64,000 nt of DNA from C7867-006 sp035438705. Lineage in GTDB: Bacteria > Patescibacteriota > Minisyncoccia > Phycocordibacterales > DATDWN01. The notes beneath the pieces are model-generated. The model saw nothing but the letters and a program-made list of their open reading frames with translations, had not been told where the DNA came from and did not search any database. Shown piece after piece: positions 33,506 through 42,269 of the stretch (the stretch's first letter is position 1; each line of letters begins with the position of its first letter). A program made the translations under genes and the position numbers. The stretch lies in the NCBI GenBank assembly GCA_035438705.1, contig DAORIV010000003.1, forward strand, positions 9,834 to 73,833. The letters run 5' to 3'.

Positions 33506-34976
33506 TTTTTCGGGTTTCTCTACTATAGAAATAGTGATAGCGCTTGCTGTTTTGTCTTCTGCATTAGTTCTCGGAATGTATGGAACTTACAGTGGTCAGT
33601 ACTGGAGAGAAGCATCATCAGTACGACTAGAAGCTGTATATGAAAATCAAAGTATAAATGAGGAACTAAAAAAATACACAGACAGTAACTTCTACAACAG
33701 TACATCATCAGATTTCACAATAGTAGACCCGAATTGTATCCAAGGCAACCTTTGTTATTACACAGAAATACATACCGAAGAAATATCTATTTGCTTAAAA
33801 AACACTGAAATTACAACACAGTTCAAATTAAGCAATTATCCAACCACCAGTATTGATAGCACCATTTATCCACTTAACAACTCTGAATATATTAAAAATA
33901 GTGGAGACTGCATATTAAAAACTCCAAGTGGTGACTGGAACAGCCCCCTACATAGCATTGGCTATTTAGAGTCTCCGGGTTTAGGTCAAAACGATTCCAA
34001 AAGTATCGGAGACTACATTTATATTGCCAATAATAACTCCCCTACATTTGTTATTTACAAAAAAGAGAATGACACTTTAGTTAAAATTAGTACTTTTGAT
34101 GTTCAAATAAATAATTTTAGTACAAAAATTAACGCTTTTGATATATACAAAAACTACACAAGTAATAGGACCTATGTTTTTGCCACACTCGCAACAAGCA
34201 CTAAACAACTTGCCGTGTTAGATATAACTGATCCTGAAAACATACAATCAAAATCGTTTTTAAGTTTCAAAAACGTAAACCCTTCAGGATCATTCCCCCA
34301 AGGGTACAAAGTACTTGTATATGATAACCGTGTATATGCTGTCACCAGAGAAACATCAGGATATGAATTTCATATCTTCAATATTGAGAATGTAGATAAT
34401 ATTTTTGAAATTGGAAATGGTTTTGAATTAAACAGAACAGTTAATGAAATACTTGTTAGAGACCAGATGGTAAACAATCAAGAAAAAAGATTGGTGTTTT
34501 TAGCCTCAGATTCAAATATTAAAGAGCTAAGTATATTGGATGTTACAAATGATGTTGTGTCGGAAATAAATTCAATCAACTTGCCTGGCAATCAAGACGG
34601 CCTAAGTTTATTCTCTTCAGGTGAACTATTATACTTGGGAAGAAGTAGTAACACTCAAGGAGGTGAACTGTATGCATTTAACATAAAGCATCCACAAAAC
34701 CCAATCAGCATTTTGTCACAAGCAGAAGTTTCAGCAAATGTAAACCACATAAAAGCATCGGGGGAATATATTTTCTTGAGCACCAATCGTGCGGGAGAAA
34801 CCTTTCAGGTGTGGGATAGAAACCATGATATTTGGAATAGCACTTTAAATACAGGTAGACTAAACAGCCACAACTTCCCCAACCTGAACAATATTGAACT
34901 AAACGAGGGTTGGATAAGCTTGATTAACAACTCAACTATTTCTGACAAAATTCAGTTGCTAAAAGGATATGAGTAG
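33483..34976 (+). CDS. Prepilin fused to a large propeller-like domain
   Basis: A 497-residue protein, about three times the size of a normal pilin. The N-terminus MKDKSTINFSGFSTIEIVIA has a prepilin site G/FSTIE and a hydrophobic helix (to about residue 30). Residues about 150-490 contain repeated segments such as QLAVLDITDPENIQSKSFLS, EFHIFNIENVDNIFEIGNGF and ELYAFNIKHPQNPISILSQA, matching LVIVD-type repeats (PF08309) that build beta-propellers. A pilus-tip adhesin is a reasonable inference: a pilin helix that plugs into the filament plus a binding head, as in PilC/PilY1 systems. Overlaps its neighbours on both sides, so translation is coupled. Confidence 0.8.
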   Translation: MKDKSTINFSGFSTIEIVIALAVLSSALVLGMYGTYSGQYWREASSVRLEAVYENQSINEELKKYTDSNFYNSTSSDFTIVDPNCIQGNLCYYTEIHTEEISICLKNTEITTQFKLSNYPTTSIDSTIYPLNNSEYIKNSGDCILKTPSGDWNSPLHSIGYLESPGLGQNDSKSIGDYIYIANNNSPTFVIYKKENDTLVKISTFDVQINNFSTKINAFDIYKNYTSNRTYVFATLATSTKQLAVLDITDPENIQSKSFLSFKNVNPSGSFPQGYKVLVYDNRVYAVTRETSGYEFHIFNIENVDNIFEIGNGFELNRTVNEILVRDQMVNNQEKRLVFLASDSNIKELSILDVTNDVVSEINSINLPGNQDGLSLFSSGELLYLGRSSNTQGGELYAFNIKHPQNPISILSQAEVSANVNHIKASGEYIFLSTNRAGETFQVWDRNHDIWNSTLNTGRLNSHNFPNLNNIELNEGWISLINNSTISDKIQLLKGYE

Positions 34977-35421
34977 AACAAACAAAACAAAAGGCATAAC
35001 ACTTATTGAAACCATAATCTACATTGGTCTATTAGGTATTATTATTTATGGTGGAATTTTCACCACTTTCCACATGGTTGAAATTGGCAACAAAAACTCA
35101 AACTATTCAAAAATACTAAATGAAGCTATTTTTATAAATAATAAAATCAACTGGATACTTACGAACAGCACTTCAATTGAAGTTTTAAACAATTCACTTA
35201 TTGTTAACAAAGAAGGTTTAAATGAGAATAATCCCTTAGTGCTAAAACAAAATAGTAAAAATATAACTTTAAAACGCGGGCAAAATGAAGATAATATACT
35301 AAACAATGAAAGATATATAATAAGTGATGTAATTATTGACCACAACCCTACTCAAAAATTCATTACTATAAAATATAAAATTAATAACCAAAACTTTAGT
35401 TATAAAAAATATTTAAATTAG
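34969..35421 (+). CDS. Prepilin-like protein (minor pseudopilin)
   Basis: A 150-residue prepilin with leader MSRTNKTKG and cleavage site G/ITLIETIIYIGLLGIII with Glu5, then a hydrophobic helix to about residue 32. The remainder is Asn/Lys/Ile-rich, with no Cys. It overlaps the 3' end of the pilin-propeller gene by 8 nt and ends the operon, just before the efp promoter. It resembles GspJ/PilW-like minor pseudopilins in position, but is shorter. Confidence 0.8.
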   Translation: MSRTNKTKGITLIETIIYIGLLGIIIYGGIFTTFHMVEIGNKNSNYSKILNEAIFINNKINWILTNSTSIEVLNNSLIVNKEGLNENNPLVLKQNSKNITLKRGQNEDNILNNERYIISDVIIDHNPTQKFITIKYKINNQNFSYKKYLN

Positions 35422-35422
35422 G

Positions 35423-35451
35423 TTGATTTTTCTCACCAAATCAGCTATATT
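35423..35451 (+). promoter_or_regulatory. Promoter of efp
   Basis: TTGATT (35423-35428), 17-nt spacer, TATATT (35446-35451). Confidence 0.6.
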
Positions 35452-35480
35452 TTAAGCCTTGATTATTTAATGAAAAACCT

Positions 35481-36059
35481 ATGGCAATGCTTGAATACAA
35501 CGAAATAGTAGAAAGAAAGTACATCGTTTTTAACGGTGAACCTTGGGAAGTACTCTCCTCTCACGTTTTCAGAAAACAACAAAGAAAGCCTGTTAATGCC
35601 ACAAAACTTAAAAACCTTATTACTGGAAAAGTTACAGAACAATCTTTCCACGTATCTGAAAAAGTCGAAGAGGCAGAAATAGACAGTAAAGAGGCAAAGT
35701 ACCTGTACAACAACAAAGGCGAATACTGGTTCTGTGAACCTAATGATCCTTCAAAAAGATTTTCTCTTTCAGATTCAGTTATGGGTCCTAGAGGAAAATT
35801 TCTTAAGGTCAACTCTGTTATTGAAGTACTATCATTTGAAGACACTACTATTGGTATTAAAATGCCAATCAAGGTAGAACTAAAGGTGGTTGAAGCACAT
35901 CCAGCAGTTAAAGGTAACACTGCTCAAGGTGCAACAAAAATTGTAAAACTAGAAACAGGTGCTGAAATAAATGTTCCAATGTTTATCAAAGAAGGTGAAA
36001 TTGTAAGAGTAAACAGTGAAACTGGAGAGTATGCAGAACGAGCTGAAGCTGGTTTTTAA
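35481..36059 (+). CDS. efp: Elongation factor P
   Basis: A 192-residue EF-P, which rescues ribosomes stalled at polyproline. KOW-like N-domain: MAMLEYNEIVERKYIVFNGE, then the loop SSHVFRKQQRKPVNATKLKN. The residue at the tip of the modification loop (KQQRK region) is not the GGKGP form of E. coli; Arg or Gln near the tip suggests no beta-lysylation, or another modification. OB domains follow (YLYNNKGEYWFCEPNDPSKR; IKMPIKVELKVVEAHPAVKG; IVKLETGAEINVPMFIKEGE). The C-terminus GEYAERAEAGF is normal. Ended by a strong terminator. Confidence 0.95.
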   Translation: MAMLEYNEIVERKYIVFNGEPWEVLSSHVFRKQQRKPVNATKLKNLITGKVTEQSFHVSEKVEEAEIDSKEAKYLYNNKGEYWFCEPNDPSKRFSLSDSVMGPRGKFLKVNSVIEVLSFEDTTIGIKMPIKVELKVVEAHPAVKGNTAQGATKIVKLETGAEINVPMFIKEGEIVRVNSETGEYAERAEAGF

Positions 36060-36079
36060 ATTTCTAAGACTCTGAAAAA

Positions 36080-36108
36080 ACAAAAACCACCGAATGGTGG
36101 TTTTTGTT
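36080..36108 (+). terminator. Terminator of efp
   Basis: CAAAAACCACC / GGTGGTTTTTG hairpin (36081-36107) with a short loop. Confidence 0.85.
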
Positions 36109-36129
36109 AACCTTCACAAAGTATTAAAA

Positions 36130-36245
36130 TGAAGAATCTCTTAGGTTTTTTGGCGAAGGTCGCGTATAAAATAAAAACTGGAGCCTGAGATGTACAAGTA
36201 GTACTTCGATGGACCAGTTTTTATTTTAGACGATGAGATTTGTCA
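36130..36245 (-). other. Structured element C, downstream of rpsR
   Basis: A 15-bp perfect stem (TAAAATAAAAACTGG / CCAGTTTTTATTTTA) encloses an internal loop and a GTAC-x5-GTAC hairpin. The minus strand shares GTACTACTTGTAC and GGCTCCAGT with element A at 53835-53949. The T-rich 3' arm could also terminate the rpsF-ssb-rpsR transcript. Confidence 0.5.
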
Positions 36246-36257
36246 AAAAGACAAGAG

Positions 36258-36464
36258 CTATCTAGAAACATATGGGAGTAACCCCATAAAGCGAGCCCTC
36301 TTTATAGCCATAGCCAAATTTCTCTGATTCTTTGCAGTAACACCTGTTCTCTTTCTTGCAATCATTCTTGCGTGTGGATTTAGAAACTTCTTAAGAAGCT
36401 CTACATCTTTGTAGTCTATATGTTTTATATTATTCTCAGTGAAGTAACAGTTTTTTGAATTCAT
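36258..36464 (-). CDS. rpsR: Ribosomal protein bS18
   Basis: A 68-residue S18, close to the family minimum. The basic core FLNPHARMIARKRTGVTAKNQRN and RNLAMAIKRARFMGLLPYV is diagnostic; it binds 16S rRNA in the platform next to S6. It is the last gene after rpsF and ssb, the conserved order, but rplI (L9), which usually follows, is missing, as reported for many Parcubacteria. Confidence 0.95.
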   Translation of the reverse strand: MNSKNCYFTENNIKHIDYKDVELLKKFLNPHARMIARKRTGVTAKNQRNLAMAIKRARFMGLLPYVSR

Positions 36465-36523
36465 ATTATTTATTTAAATTTTCTTAATTTTTTCTATTTA
36501 ATTTATTTTAATTTCTAACGAAA

Positions 36524-36967
36524 TTAAAATGGAATATCTTCTGGGTTTATCTCCTCCTCAGGATACTCTATCGTATCCATCGCCTTCTTATCATCCTCTG
36601 CAGGAGCTGGAGAGGCAAATCCCCCAGAAACTGCCCCATCTCTTTTAGGTCCGAACTGCATTCTGTCTACAACAATCTCAGTTCTATATTTTTTAACACC
36701 TGATGCATCATCCCAACTTCTTGTTTGCATTCTACCTTCCACTAAAATTGAAGAGCCTTTCTTCATGTATTGTCCCACCATTTCTGCTTGTCTTCCGAAA
36801 ACAACTACATTGTGATAGTCGACATTCTCTTGTTTAACACCATTTTTATCTTTCCAAACTCTATTTGTAGCCACTGAGAAACTTGCAACCTTAATACCAG
36901 ATGGAAGAGCTTTGATTTCTGGATCTCTTGTTATATTCCCTATTACTATTGCTTTGTTTAAATACAT
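36524..36967 (-). CDS. ssb: Single-stranded DNA-binding protein
   Basis: A 147-residue SSB. The OB-fold opens MYLNKAIVIGNITRDPEIKA and continues with KVASFSVATNRVWKDKNGVK, VDYHNVVVFGRQAEMVGQYM and SILVEGRMQTRSWDDASGVK. The acidic tail ends EEINPEDIPF, the conserved partner-binding tip. It sits between rpsF (5 nt upstream) and rpsR, the usual operon. Confidence 0.96.
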   Translation of the reverse strand: MYLNKAIVIGNITRDPEIKALPSGIKVASFSVATNRVWKDKNGVKQENVDYHNVVVFGRQAEMVGQYMKKGSSILVEGRMQTRSWDDASGVKKYRTEIVVDRMQFGPKRDGAVSGGFASPAPAEDDKKAMDTIEYPEEEINPEDIPF

Positions 36968-36972
36968 ATTTT

Positions 36973-37473
36973 TTATGCTACAGCTAGGTCTTCCTCCACC
37001 TTATCCTCTACCACCTCTTCTTTTACTTCCTCAACAAAGTCATCACTCATTTCGTCTAGTTTCTTTGGCTTATCTTCAGATTTTAACTTCATTTTACCAT
37101 TCAAAAGTGTGTTCTCTTTTACAGTCTTGATTAACAAGTATCTCAAAACATCTACATTGTTATCAAGGAATTTTTTTACTGAATCTATATTTTCACTAGA
37201 TAATTGAAACTTAATCCATCCAAAATAACCCTTATCAGCCTTAAATCTTGATGTTTGTACAACTTTTACCATTTCATATGCTAGATCAATAAGAACTGGA
37301 TCCTCTGAAGATATAACTTCACCTTGCACAGAAGTCACTGCATTTTTTATAGCTGAAACCTTCTCAGGAACTTGCTCTTGAGAAAGTGTTGGTAGGAGTA
37401 GATAAGACACCTCGTACACAGTTGAGTTGCCTTCTTTTGCACTTTTTACTTCGTCATTTAATTCTTTTTCCAT
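36973..37473 (-). CDS. rpsF: Ribosomal protein bS6
   Basis: A 166-residue S6. I start at MEKELNDEVKSAKEGN (37473), because the longer frame overlaps tatD. S6 features: YEVSYLLLPTLSQEQVPEKV, ISSEDPVLIDLAYEMVKVVQ and KGYFGWIKFQLSSENIDSVK, followed by LDNNVDVLRYLLIKT. An acidic C-terminal extension (EEVKEEVVEDKVEEDLAVA) is longer than in E. coli but common in this lineage. A TATGAT box lies 12 nt before the start, inside the tatD 3' end. Confidence 0.93.
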   Translation of the reverse strand: MEKELNDEVKSAKEGNSTVYEVSYLLLPTLSQEQVPEKVSAIKNAVTSVQGEVISSEDPVLIDLAYEMVKVVQTSRFKADKGYFGWIKFQLSSENIDSVKKFLDNNVDVLRYLLIKTVKENTLLNGKMKLKSEDKPKKLDEMSDDFVEEVKEEVVEDKVEEDLAVA

Positions 37474-37486
37474 GAAGTAGAGACTA

Positions 37487-38329
37487 TCATAATAAACCAA
37501 AAGAGGCAAGGGATTCTTTAATTTTTGGGAAACGTTTTAAAACATTGTCAAATAAGGCTTTTTTCATATTTTCTTCACTTTCCCCCTTAATTTCAGCCAT
37601 TTTTTTAACAATATCCGGTATATACATTGGTGAATTTCTTTTACCCCTGTGTGGTACTGGAGCAACAAATGGAGCGTCTGTCTCGACCATTATCATGTCT
37701 ATTGGAGTTGATTTTATTAACTCATTATAATCATTTGTAAAAGTAATGACACCTGTAAATGATACAGTAAAACCTATATCTAAAAACCTCTTAAGAATAT
37801 TTAAATCCCCAGCAAAGAAATGAGCGTTTCCTTTTAGTTTACCGCCTGAAGTTTTTTGATGATGCTCAAGAATAGTCAATGCATCTAAGTATGCATCCTG
37901 TGTCCCCTTACTGCTTCTTATGTGTAGCATAAGTGGTTTGTCTACTGTAAGTGCCAGATCTACATGATACTCAAAAATAGTCTTCTGAATCATTTTTATT
38001 TTTAATACATCCTCTTCATTTTCTGGCAACCTGAAATAATCAAGCCCACACTCACCTATTGCAACCACTTTTTCTTCCAGTGCCAATTTTGTTAAGTGTT
38101 CATCAAAAACAGAGTCTACAGTTAAATCCCCAGGATGCTGTCCAATACATGCAAATAGATTTTTATGCTCATTAGCAAGTCTCACACACTCCCTAGATGT
38201 TTTGATGTCTGTCCCAATATTTATCACCGCAATACCTGCTTTTTTAGTTCTTTCTATCTCTTCATTTCGATCTTCATCAAAATCAGGAAAGTATAAGTGT
38301 GAGTGTATATCAAAATATTCAATCTTCAT
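37487..38329 (-). CDS. tatD: TatD-family metal-dependent DNase
   Basis: A 280-residue TIM-barrel hydrolase. Metal ligands can be seen in order: FDIHSHLYFPDFD (HxH), the Glu of GECGLDYFRL, His of MLHIRSSKG, His of LKGNAHFFAGD and Asp of MVETDAPFVAPVPHRGKRN. The family removes nucleotides from DNA 3' ends and is implicated in repair and DNA quality control. Start codon is 2 nt after the metG stop. C-terminus is typical (MAEIKGESEENMKKALFDNV). Confidence 0.93.
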   Translation of the reverse strand: MKIEYFDIHSHLYFPDFDEDRNEEIERTKKAGIAVINIGTDIKTSRECVRLANEHKNLFACIGQHPGDLTVDSVFDEHLTKLALEEKVVAIGECGLDYFRLPENEEDVLKIKMIQKTIFEYHVDLALTVDKPLMLHIRSSKGTQDAYLDALTILEHHQKTSGGKLKGNAHFFAGDLNILKRFLDIGFTVSFTGVITFTNDYNELIKSTPIDMIMVETDAPFVAPVPHRGKRNSPMYIPDIVKKMAEIKGESEENMKKALFDNVLKRFPKIKESLASFGLL

Positions 38330-38330
38330 T

Positions 38331-39764
38331 TTAATCTTTGCGCAAAAATAATGGAGCCTCTGGTTTTTTGTTATCTAAAAGAAGTTGTTTTATATTCTTA
38401 TGAGTATCGTACATAATTGGTTCTAATAGTTCGGCGATCTCATGTAGTTTTCTAACCATTTCCAAAATAAGCTCTTTACCTTTTTGTTCATCCGTTTTTA
38501 CAACCTTAAATGGTTCAGTATTTTGTATAAACAAATCCAATTCTCCTATTTTCTTCCAAACAAACTCTACTGCCATACTAATGTTGTATGTTTCCAATAT
38601 TGCAAAATATTCTTCAAATTTAGTCTTTTCAAAACTAATCTCATTTTTATCTAAGTATTTCTCAGAAAGTGTTAATATTCTACTAGTTAAATTTCCTAAT
38701 CCATTTGCCAAATCAGCATTATATAACTCTTTAAGTCTAGGCATAGTTATATCACTGTCTTCAAACGGATGTACGTGTCTTAATAAAAGATATCTAACAG
38801 AATCTGAACCAAATTCATTAACAAGATCGAAAGGACTAATTACATTTCCCAAAGATTTACTCATCTTTTGTCCTCCAGAGTTAATGAATCCATGATAAAC
38901 AACCCTATCAGTATTTTTAATATCTGCTGACATTAACATTGCCTGCCACATAATTGATTGAAATCTAACCTGGTCTTTTCCTGCAAGTTGGACTACTTCA
39001 CCTTCTGTCCAATATTTCTTAAAGTTTCCACCCTCTTCTGGCCAATCCAAAGTTGAAATATAGTTAGTTAGTGCATCAAACCAAACATACATAACCTGAT
39101 TTTGATCTCCAGGCACAGGTATGCCCCATGAAAGTCTTTCTTTCTCACGTGAAATACTAAAATCCTCAAGTCCAGCTTTTACAAAATTTATAGCCTCAAC
39201 TGCTCTCCACTCTGGTAGTACAGAATTTTCCCTTTGCAAATACTCCAATAATTTATCCTCGTAATTACTCAATTTGAAGAAATAATTTTCTTCTTCAATA
39301 TTTTTTATTTCTAAATGGGGGTGTATAAAACATTTTCCATCTTCATTTAAATCCTTTGGTGTTTTAAATGATTCACAACCAACACAATATTTACCTGTAT
39401 ATGATTTTTTATAAATATCACCCTTAGATTCACATCTCTTCCATATTTCTTGAGCGGCCTTAATGTGTTTTTCATCTGTAGTTCTAATGAACACATCGTT
39501 AGATAGATTCAGAAGCTCTTTTAGTTTTTGAAATTCAGAAGAAAAATGGTCAGTATACTCTTTAACATCTCTACCTTCTTTTTGACTTGCTTCCCATATT
39601 TTCTGACCGTGCTCATCGGTGCCTGTAGTGAAAAAAACATTATCGCCCCTTAGTCTTTTGTAACGTGCCACAACATCTGCATTTATGATTTCTGTAGCAA
39701 AACCAATATGTGGGTCAGAGTTCACATATGGAAGAGTTGTTGTAATATAAAAATTTTTAGACAT
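38331..39764 (-). CDS. metG: Methionyl-tRNA synthetase
   Basis: A 477-residue class I synthetase. N-terminal YITTTLPYVNSDPHIGFATE carries the HIGH-type motif (HIGF); the zinc knuckle region is YCVGCESFKTPKDLNEDGKC; WFDALTNYISTLDWP and FQSIMWQAMLMSADIK follow; KMSKS is intact (GGQKMSKSLGN). An anticodon-binding helical domain closes the protein (about residues 350-470). The C-terminal tRNA-binding (EMAP-like) dimerisation domain is absent, a short form seen in many small genomes. It is encoded just upstream of tatD, a common pairing. Confidence 0.96.
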   Translation of the reverse strand: MSKNFYITTTLPYVNSDPHIGFATEIINADVVARYKRLRGDNVFFTTGTDEHGQKIWEASQKEGRDVKEYTDHFSSEFQKLKELLNLSNDVFIRTTDEKHIKAAQEIWKRCESKGDIYKKSYTGKYCVGCESFKTPKDLNEDGKCFIHPHLEIKNIEEENYFFKLSNYEDKLLEYLQRENSVLPEWRAVEAINFVKAGLEDFSISREKERLSWGIPVPGDQNQVMYVWFDALTNYISTLDWPEEGGNFKKYWTEGEVVQLAGKDQVRFQSIMWQAMLMSADIKNTDRVVYHGFINSGGQKMSKSLGNVISPFDLVNEFGSDSVRYLLLRHVHPFEDSDITMPRLKELYNADLANGLGNLTSRILTLSEKYLDKNEISFEKTKFEEYFAILETYNISMAVEFVWKKIGELDLFIQNTEPFKVVKTDEQKGKELILEMVRKLHEIAELLEPIMYDTHKNIKQLLLDNKKPEAPLFLRKD

Positions 39765-39795
39765 CTGGGTATTTTAAAACTGTAAGACAGAAAAA

Positions 39796-40863
39796 CTACT
39801 GTGAATTCATCATCCTTTCTATAGCCTCGATTTTATCTTTCTCAAAATCATTGAAAAACTCAATAACAGCAGAAGCTATAGGGACAGATAGTATCATACC
39901 TATAAATCCTGCCAATTCCCACCCTGCAGTAAGTGCCAATATTGAAACCACTGGAGAAACCCCAATAACCTTTTTAACAACTAAAGGATAAATCAACTGG
40001 TTCTCAAACTGGTGAATAATAATATACAACCCAATAACCACTAATGCCAAAGGCATACCTCCTGTAACAAATGCAATCATTATTGCTGGTATTGAAGCAA
40101 GTATGGGGCCAAAAAGAGGAATAATTTCCAAAATAGCAGCGAGTGTTGCTAAAAGTAGTGCGTTAGGAACTCCAATAATTAGAAGCCCTAAATATACCAA
40201 CATTCCAATAATAACAGCCAGTACCAATTGCCCCTGCATCCACAAACCGATTTTCTTCTGAGATCTTTTCCACAACTCAACAACATATCTTTCGTGCTTT
40301 AGTGTTGTTATGGCTTTTAGAAACTTTCCAACTCCATCTTCTTCCACCGCAAGATAAAAAGAAAGAATAATTGTAAGTAAAAATGATAACAAACCTCCGA
40401 AAAATGTTGTTATACTTCCCAATGTATTTGAAGCAATAGAAGAAGTGATAGTATTGATTTGAATAATTAGTTTCTCAAGATCAAAACTGTCTGTTAACTC
40501 TGCCACAAAAGGCTGTGAAGTAAAAAAACTACTATTTATTATTGTGCTTGGACTAAAGTATAAAGAAGAATTCGCTAGAAAATCAGATGACTCTCCTAGA
40601 AGTGGGACGAGTAAGAAAAAAACTGCGCCAACCATAAATAGAGCTAAACAAAGATATATCAGAATAACTCCAAATAGTCTTGGTACACCTCTTCTCAAAA
40701 ACCACTGTGTTCCAGGCTCAACGGCGGAAGCAATAACAATAGAAAGCAAAACCACAAGAATTAAATCTTTTAGTAAATATGCTACATAAAACAAAATTAT
40801 TACAACAATTGCCTTTGCTATAGTACCAACACTTATATTTATAGTGTTTTCTTTTAGATTCAT
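39796..40863 (-). CDS. AI-2E family transporter (PerM type)
   Basis: A 355-residue polytopic protein with about eight hydrophobic helices. Family marks are VVLLSIVIASAVEPGTQWFL (DPxxxxL-like region), SFLLTIILSFYLAVEEDGVG, IGLWMQGQLVLAVIIGMLVY and LEIIPLFGPILASIPAIMIA, then YIIIHQFENQLIYPLVVKKV and SPVVSILALTAGWELAGFIG. Members export AI-2 or act as Na+/H+ antiporters; substrate is unknown here. It sits between metG and glyS in one direction with 31-37 nt gaps, probably in the same transcript. Confidence 0.9.
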   Translation of the reverse strand: MNLKENTINISVGTIAKAIVVIILFYVAYLLKDLILVVLLSIVIASAVEPGTQWFLRRGVPRLFGVILIYLCLALFMVGAVFFLLVPLLGESSDFLANSSLYFSPSTIINSSFFTSQPFVAELTDSFDLEKLIIQINTITSSIASNTLGSITTFFGGLLSFLLTIILSFYLAVEEDGVGKFLKAITTLKHERYVVELWKRSQKKIGLWMQGQLVLAVIIGMLVYLGLLIIGVPNALLLATLAAILEIIPLFGPILASIPAIMIAFVTGGMPLALVVIGLYIIIHQFENQLIYPLVVKKVIGVSPVVSILALTAGWELAGFIGMILSVPIASAVIEFFNDFEKDKIEAIERMMNSQ

Positions 40864-40900
40864 AACTAAATATTACCACTCAAAAAAATATTTGTACAAA

Positions 40901-42226
40901 TTATGAGTTAAGTTCTGCTTTCACAAAACTAATTAGATCTAAAACTGACATTCTTTTTTGCTCTCCAGTATCTCTATCTCTTACAGTAACCCCTGCATCC
41001 TTTTCAATAGTTTCAAAATCAACAGTTACACACCAAGGAGTTCCTATTTCATCCTGTCTCCTGTATCTCTTTCCAATATTTCCATTGTCATCAAACATAA
41101 CCGCACCAAATTCTTTTTTAAGCTGTTTGAATACTTCTCTAGCTTTATCTACAAGCTCTGGTTTGTTTTTAAGTAGTGGAAACACTGCAATTTTAACTGG
41201 AGCTATTTTAGGTTTGAATGATAAATAAACTCTTGTATCTTCTCCATTTTCCTCCTCTCTATATGCATCACACAATACAGCAAGTATAGTTCTATCTAAT
41301 CCCAGTGATGGTTCAATTACGTGAGGAGTATATCGTTCCTTATTTTCTTCATCAAAATAAGACAGATCAACATTAGAACCAGCTGAGTGGCTTTTTAAAT
41401 CAAAATCAGTTCTATATGCCAAGCCATATAACTCTTTTCTGCCGAATGGATAATCGAACTCAAAATCTATTGTTCTCTTAGAATAGTGTGCTAAATCTGA
41501 TTCAGAAACTTCAAGTTCGTGTACATGATTCATATCCAATCCTATTTCATTACACCAATTAAGCATTGTTTTTCTCCATTCTCCAAAAGCACTCTCCCAT
41601 TCAGTTGGCTTAACAAAATATTCAACTTCCATTTGTCTAAACTCTCTCGATCTAAAAACAAAATCTCTCGGAGCAATTTCATTCCGAAATGCCTTACCAA
41701 TTTGTGCCATACCGAAAGGAATTTTTGGGTGTATTGAGTCTTGAATATTTTTATAATTTACAAACATACCCCCAGCAGTTTCTGGACGAAGATAAGTTAC
41801 TGAAGACTCATCTTCTGAAGCTCCGATGTTAGTTTTAAACATCATATTAAATTGTTTTGGACTACTTAATTTTCCACCACAATCAGGGCACTTATTTTTA
41901 TCTTCTAATTGATCTTCTCTGAATCGATGTCCGCACTTTTCACAAATTACTAATGGATCGGAGAAACCTGAAACATGACCTGATGCTTCCCATACTTTTG
42001 GGTTCATTATTATTGCAGCATCAACTCCATACATATCTTCTCTATCAGATACAAACATCTTCCACCACAGATTTTTCAAGTTATTAGATAACTCTGCTCC
42101 ATAAGGACCGTAATCCCAAGTACCTGCAAGTCCCCCATAGATTTCAGAGCCTTGAAAAACAAAACCTCTTCTTTTACAAAGAGACACTATTTTCTCCATT
42201 AAGTTGTCATTTTTTGAACTTTCCAT
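40901..42226 (-). CDS. glyS: Glycyl-tRNA synthetase (single-chain type)
   Basis: A 441-residue class II synthetase of the homodimeric archaeal/eukaryal-like kind. Motifs in order: GFVFQGSEIYGGLAGTWDYG, zinc pair CEKCGHRF and CPDCGGKL, TYLRPETAGGMFVNYKNI, motif 2 RNEIAPRDFVFRSREFRQME, ELYGLAYRTDFDLKSHS, motif 3 HVIEPSLGLDRTILAVLCDA and the C-terminal anticodon domain (VKIAVFPLLKNKPELVDKAR). Length is normal for the family. A TATAGG box 6 nt before the ATG suggests a possible leaderless start. Confidence 0.96.
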   Translation of the reverse strand: MESSKNDNLMEKIVSLCKRRGFVFQGSEIYGGLAGTWDYGPYGAELSNNLKNLWWKMFVSDREDMYGVDAAIIMNPKVWEASGHVSGFSDPLVICEKCGHRFREDQLEDKNKCPDCGGKLSSPKQFNMMFKTNIGASEDESSVTYLRPETAGGMFVNYKNIQDSIHPKIPFGMAQIGKAFRNEIAPRDFVFRSREFRQMEVEYFVKPTEWESAFGEWRKTMLNWCNEIGLDMNHVHELEVSESDLAHYSKRTIDFEFDYPFGRKELYGLAYRTDFDLKSHSAGSNVDLSYFDEENKERYTPHVIEPSLGLDRTILAVLCDAYREEENGEDTRVYLSFKPKIAPVKIAVFPLLKNKPELVDKAREVFKQLKKEFGAVMFDDNGNIGKRYRRQDEIGTPWCVTVDFETIEKDAGVTVRDRDTGEQKRMSVLDLISFVKAELNS

Positions 42227-42269
42227 ATTTAACCTATACTAACCTATCTATGAGTTAGATTCAAACAAA

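Noticed and set aside
36130..36245. Element C considered as a plus-strand ncRNA gene
   Set aside because: No promoter on the plus strand after the efp terminator; a role as 3' end or leader-type structure on the minus strand is simpler.
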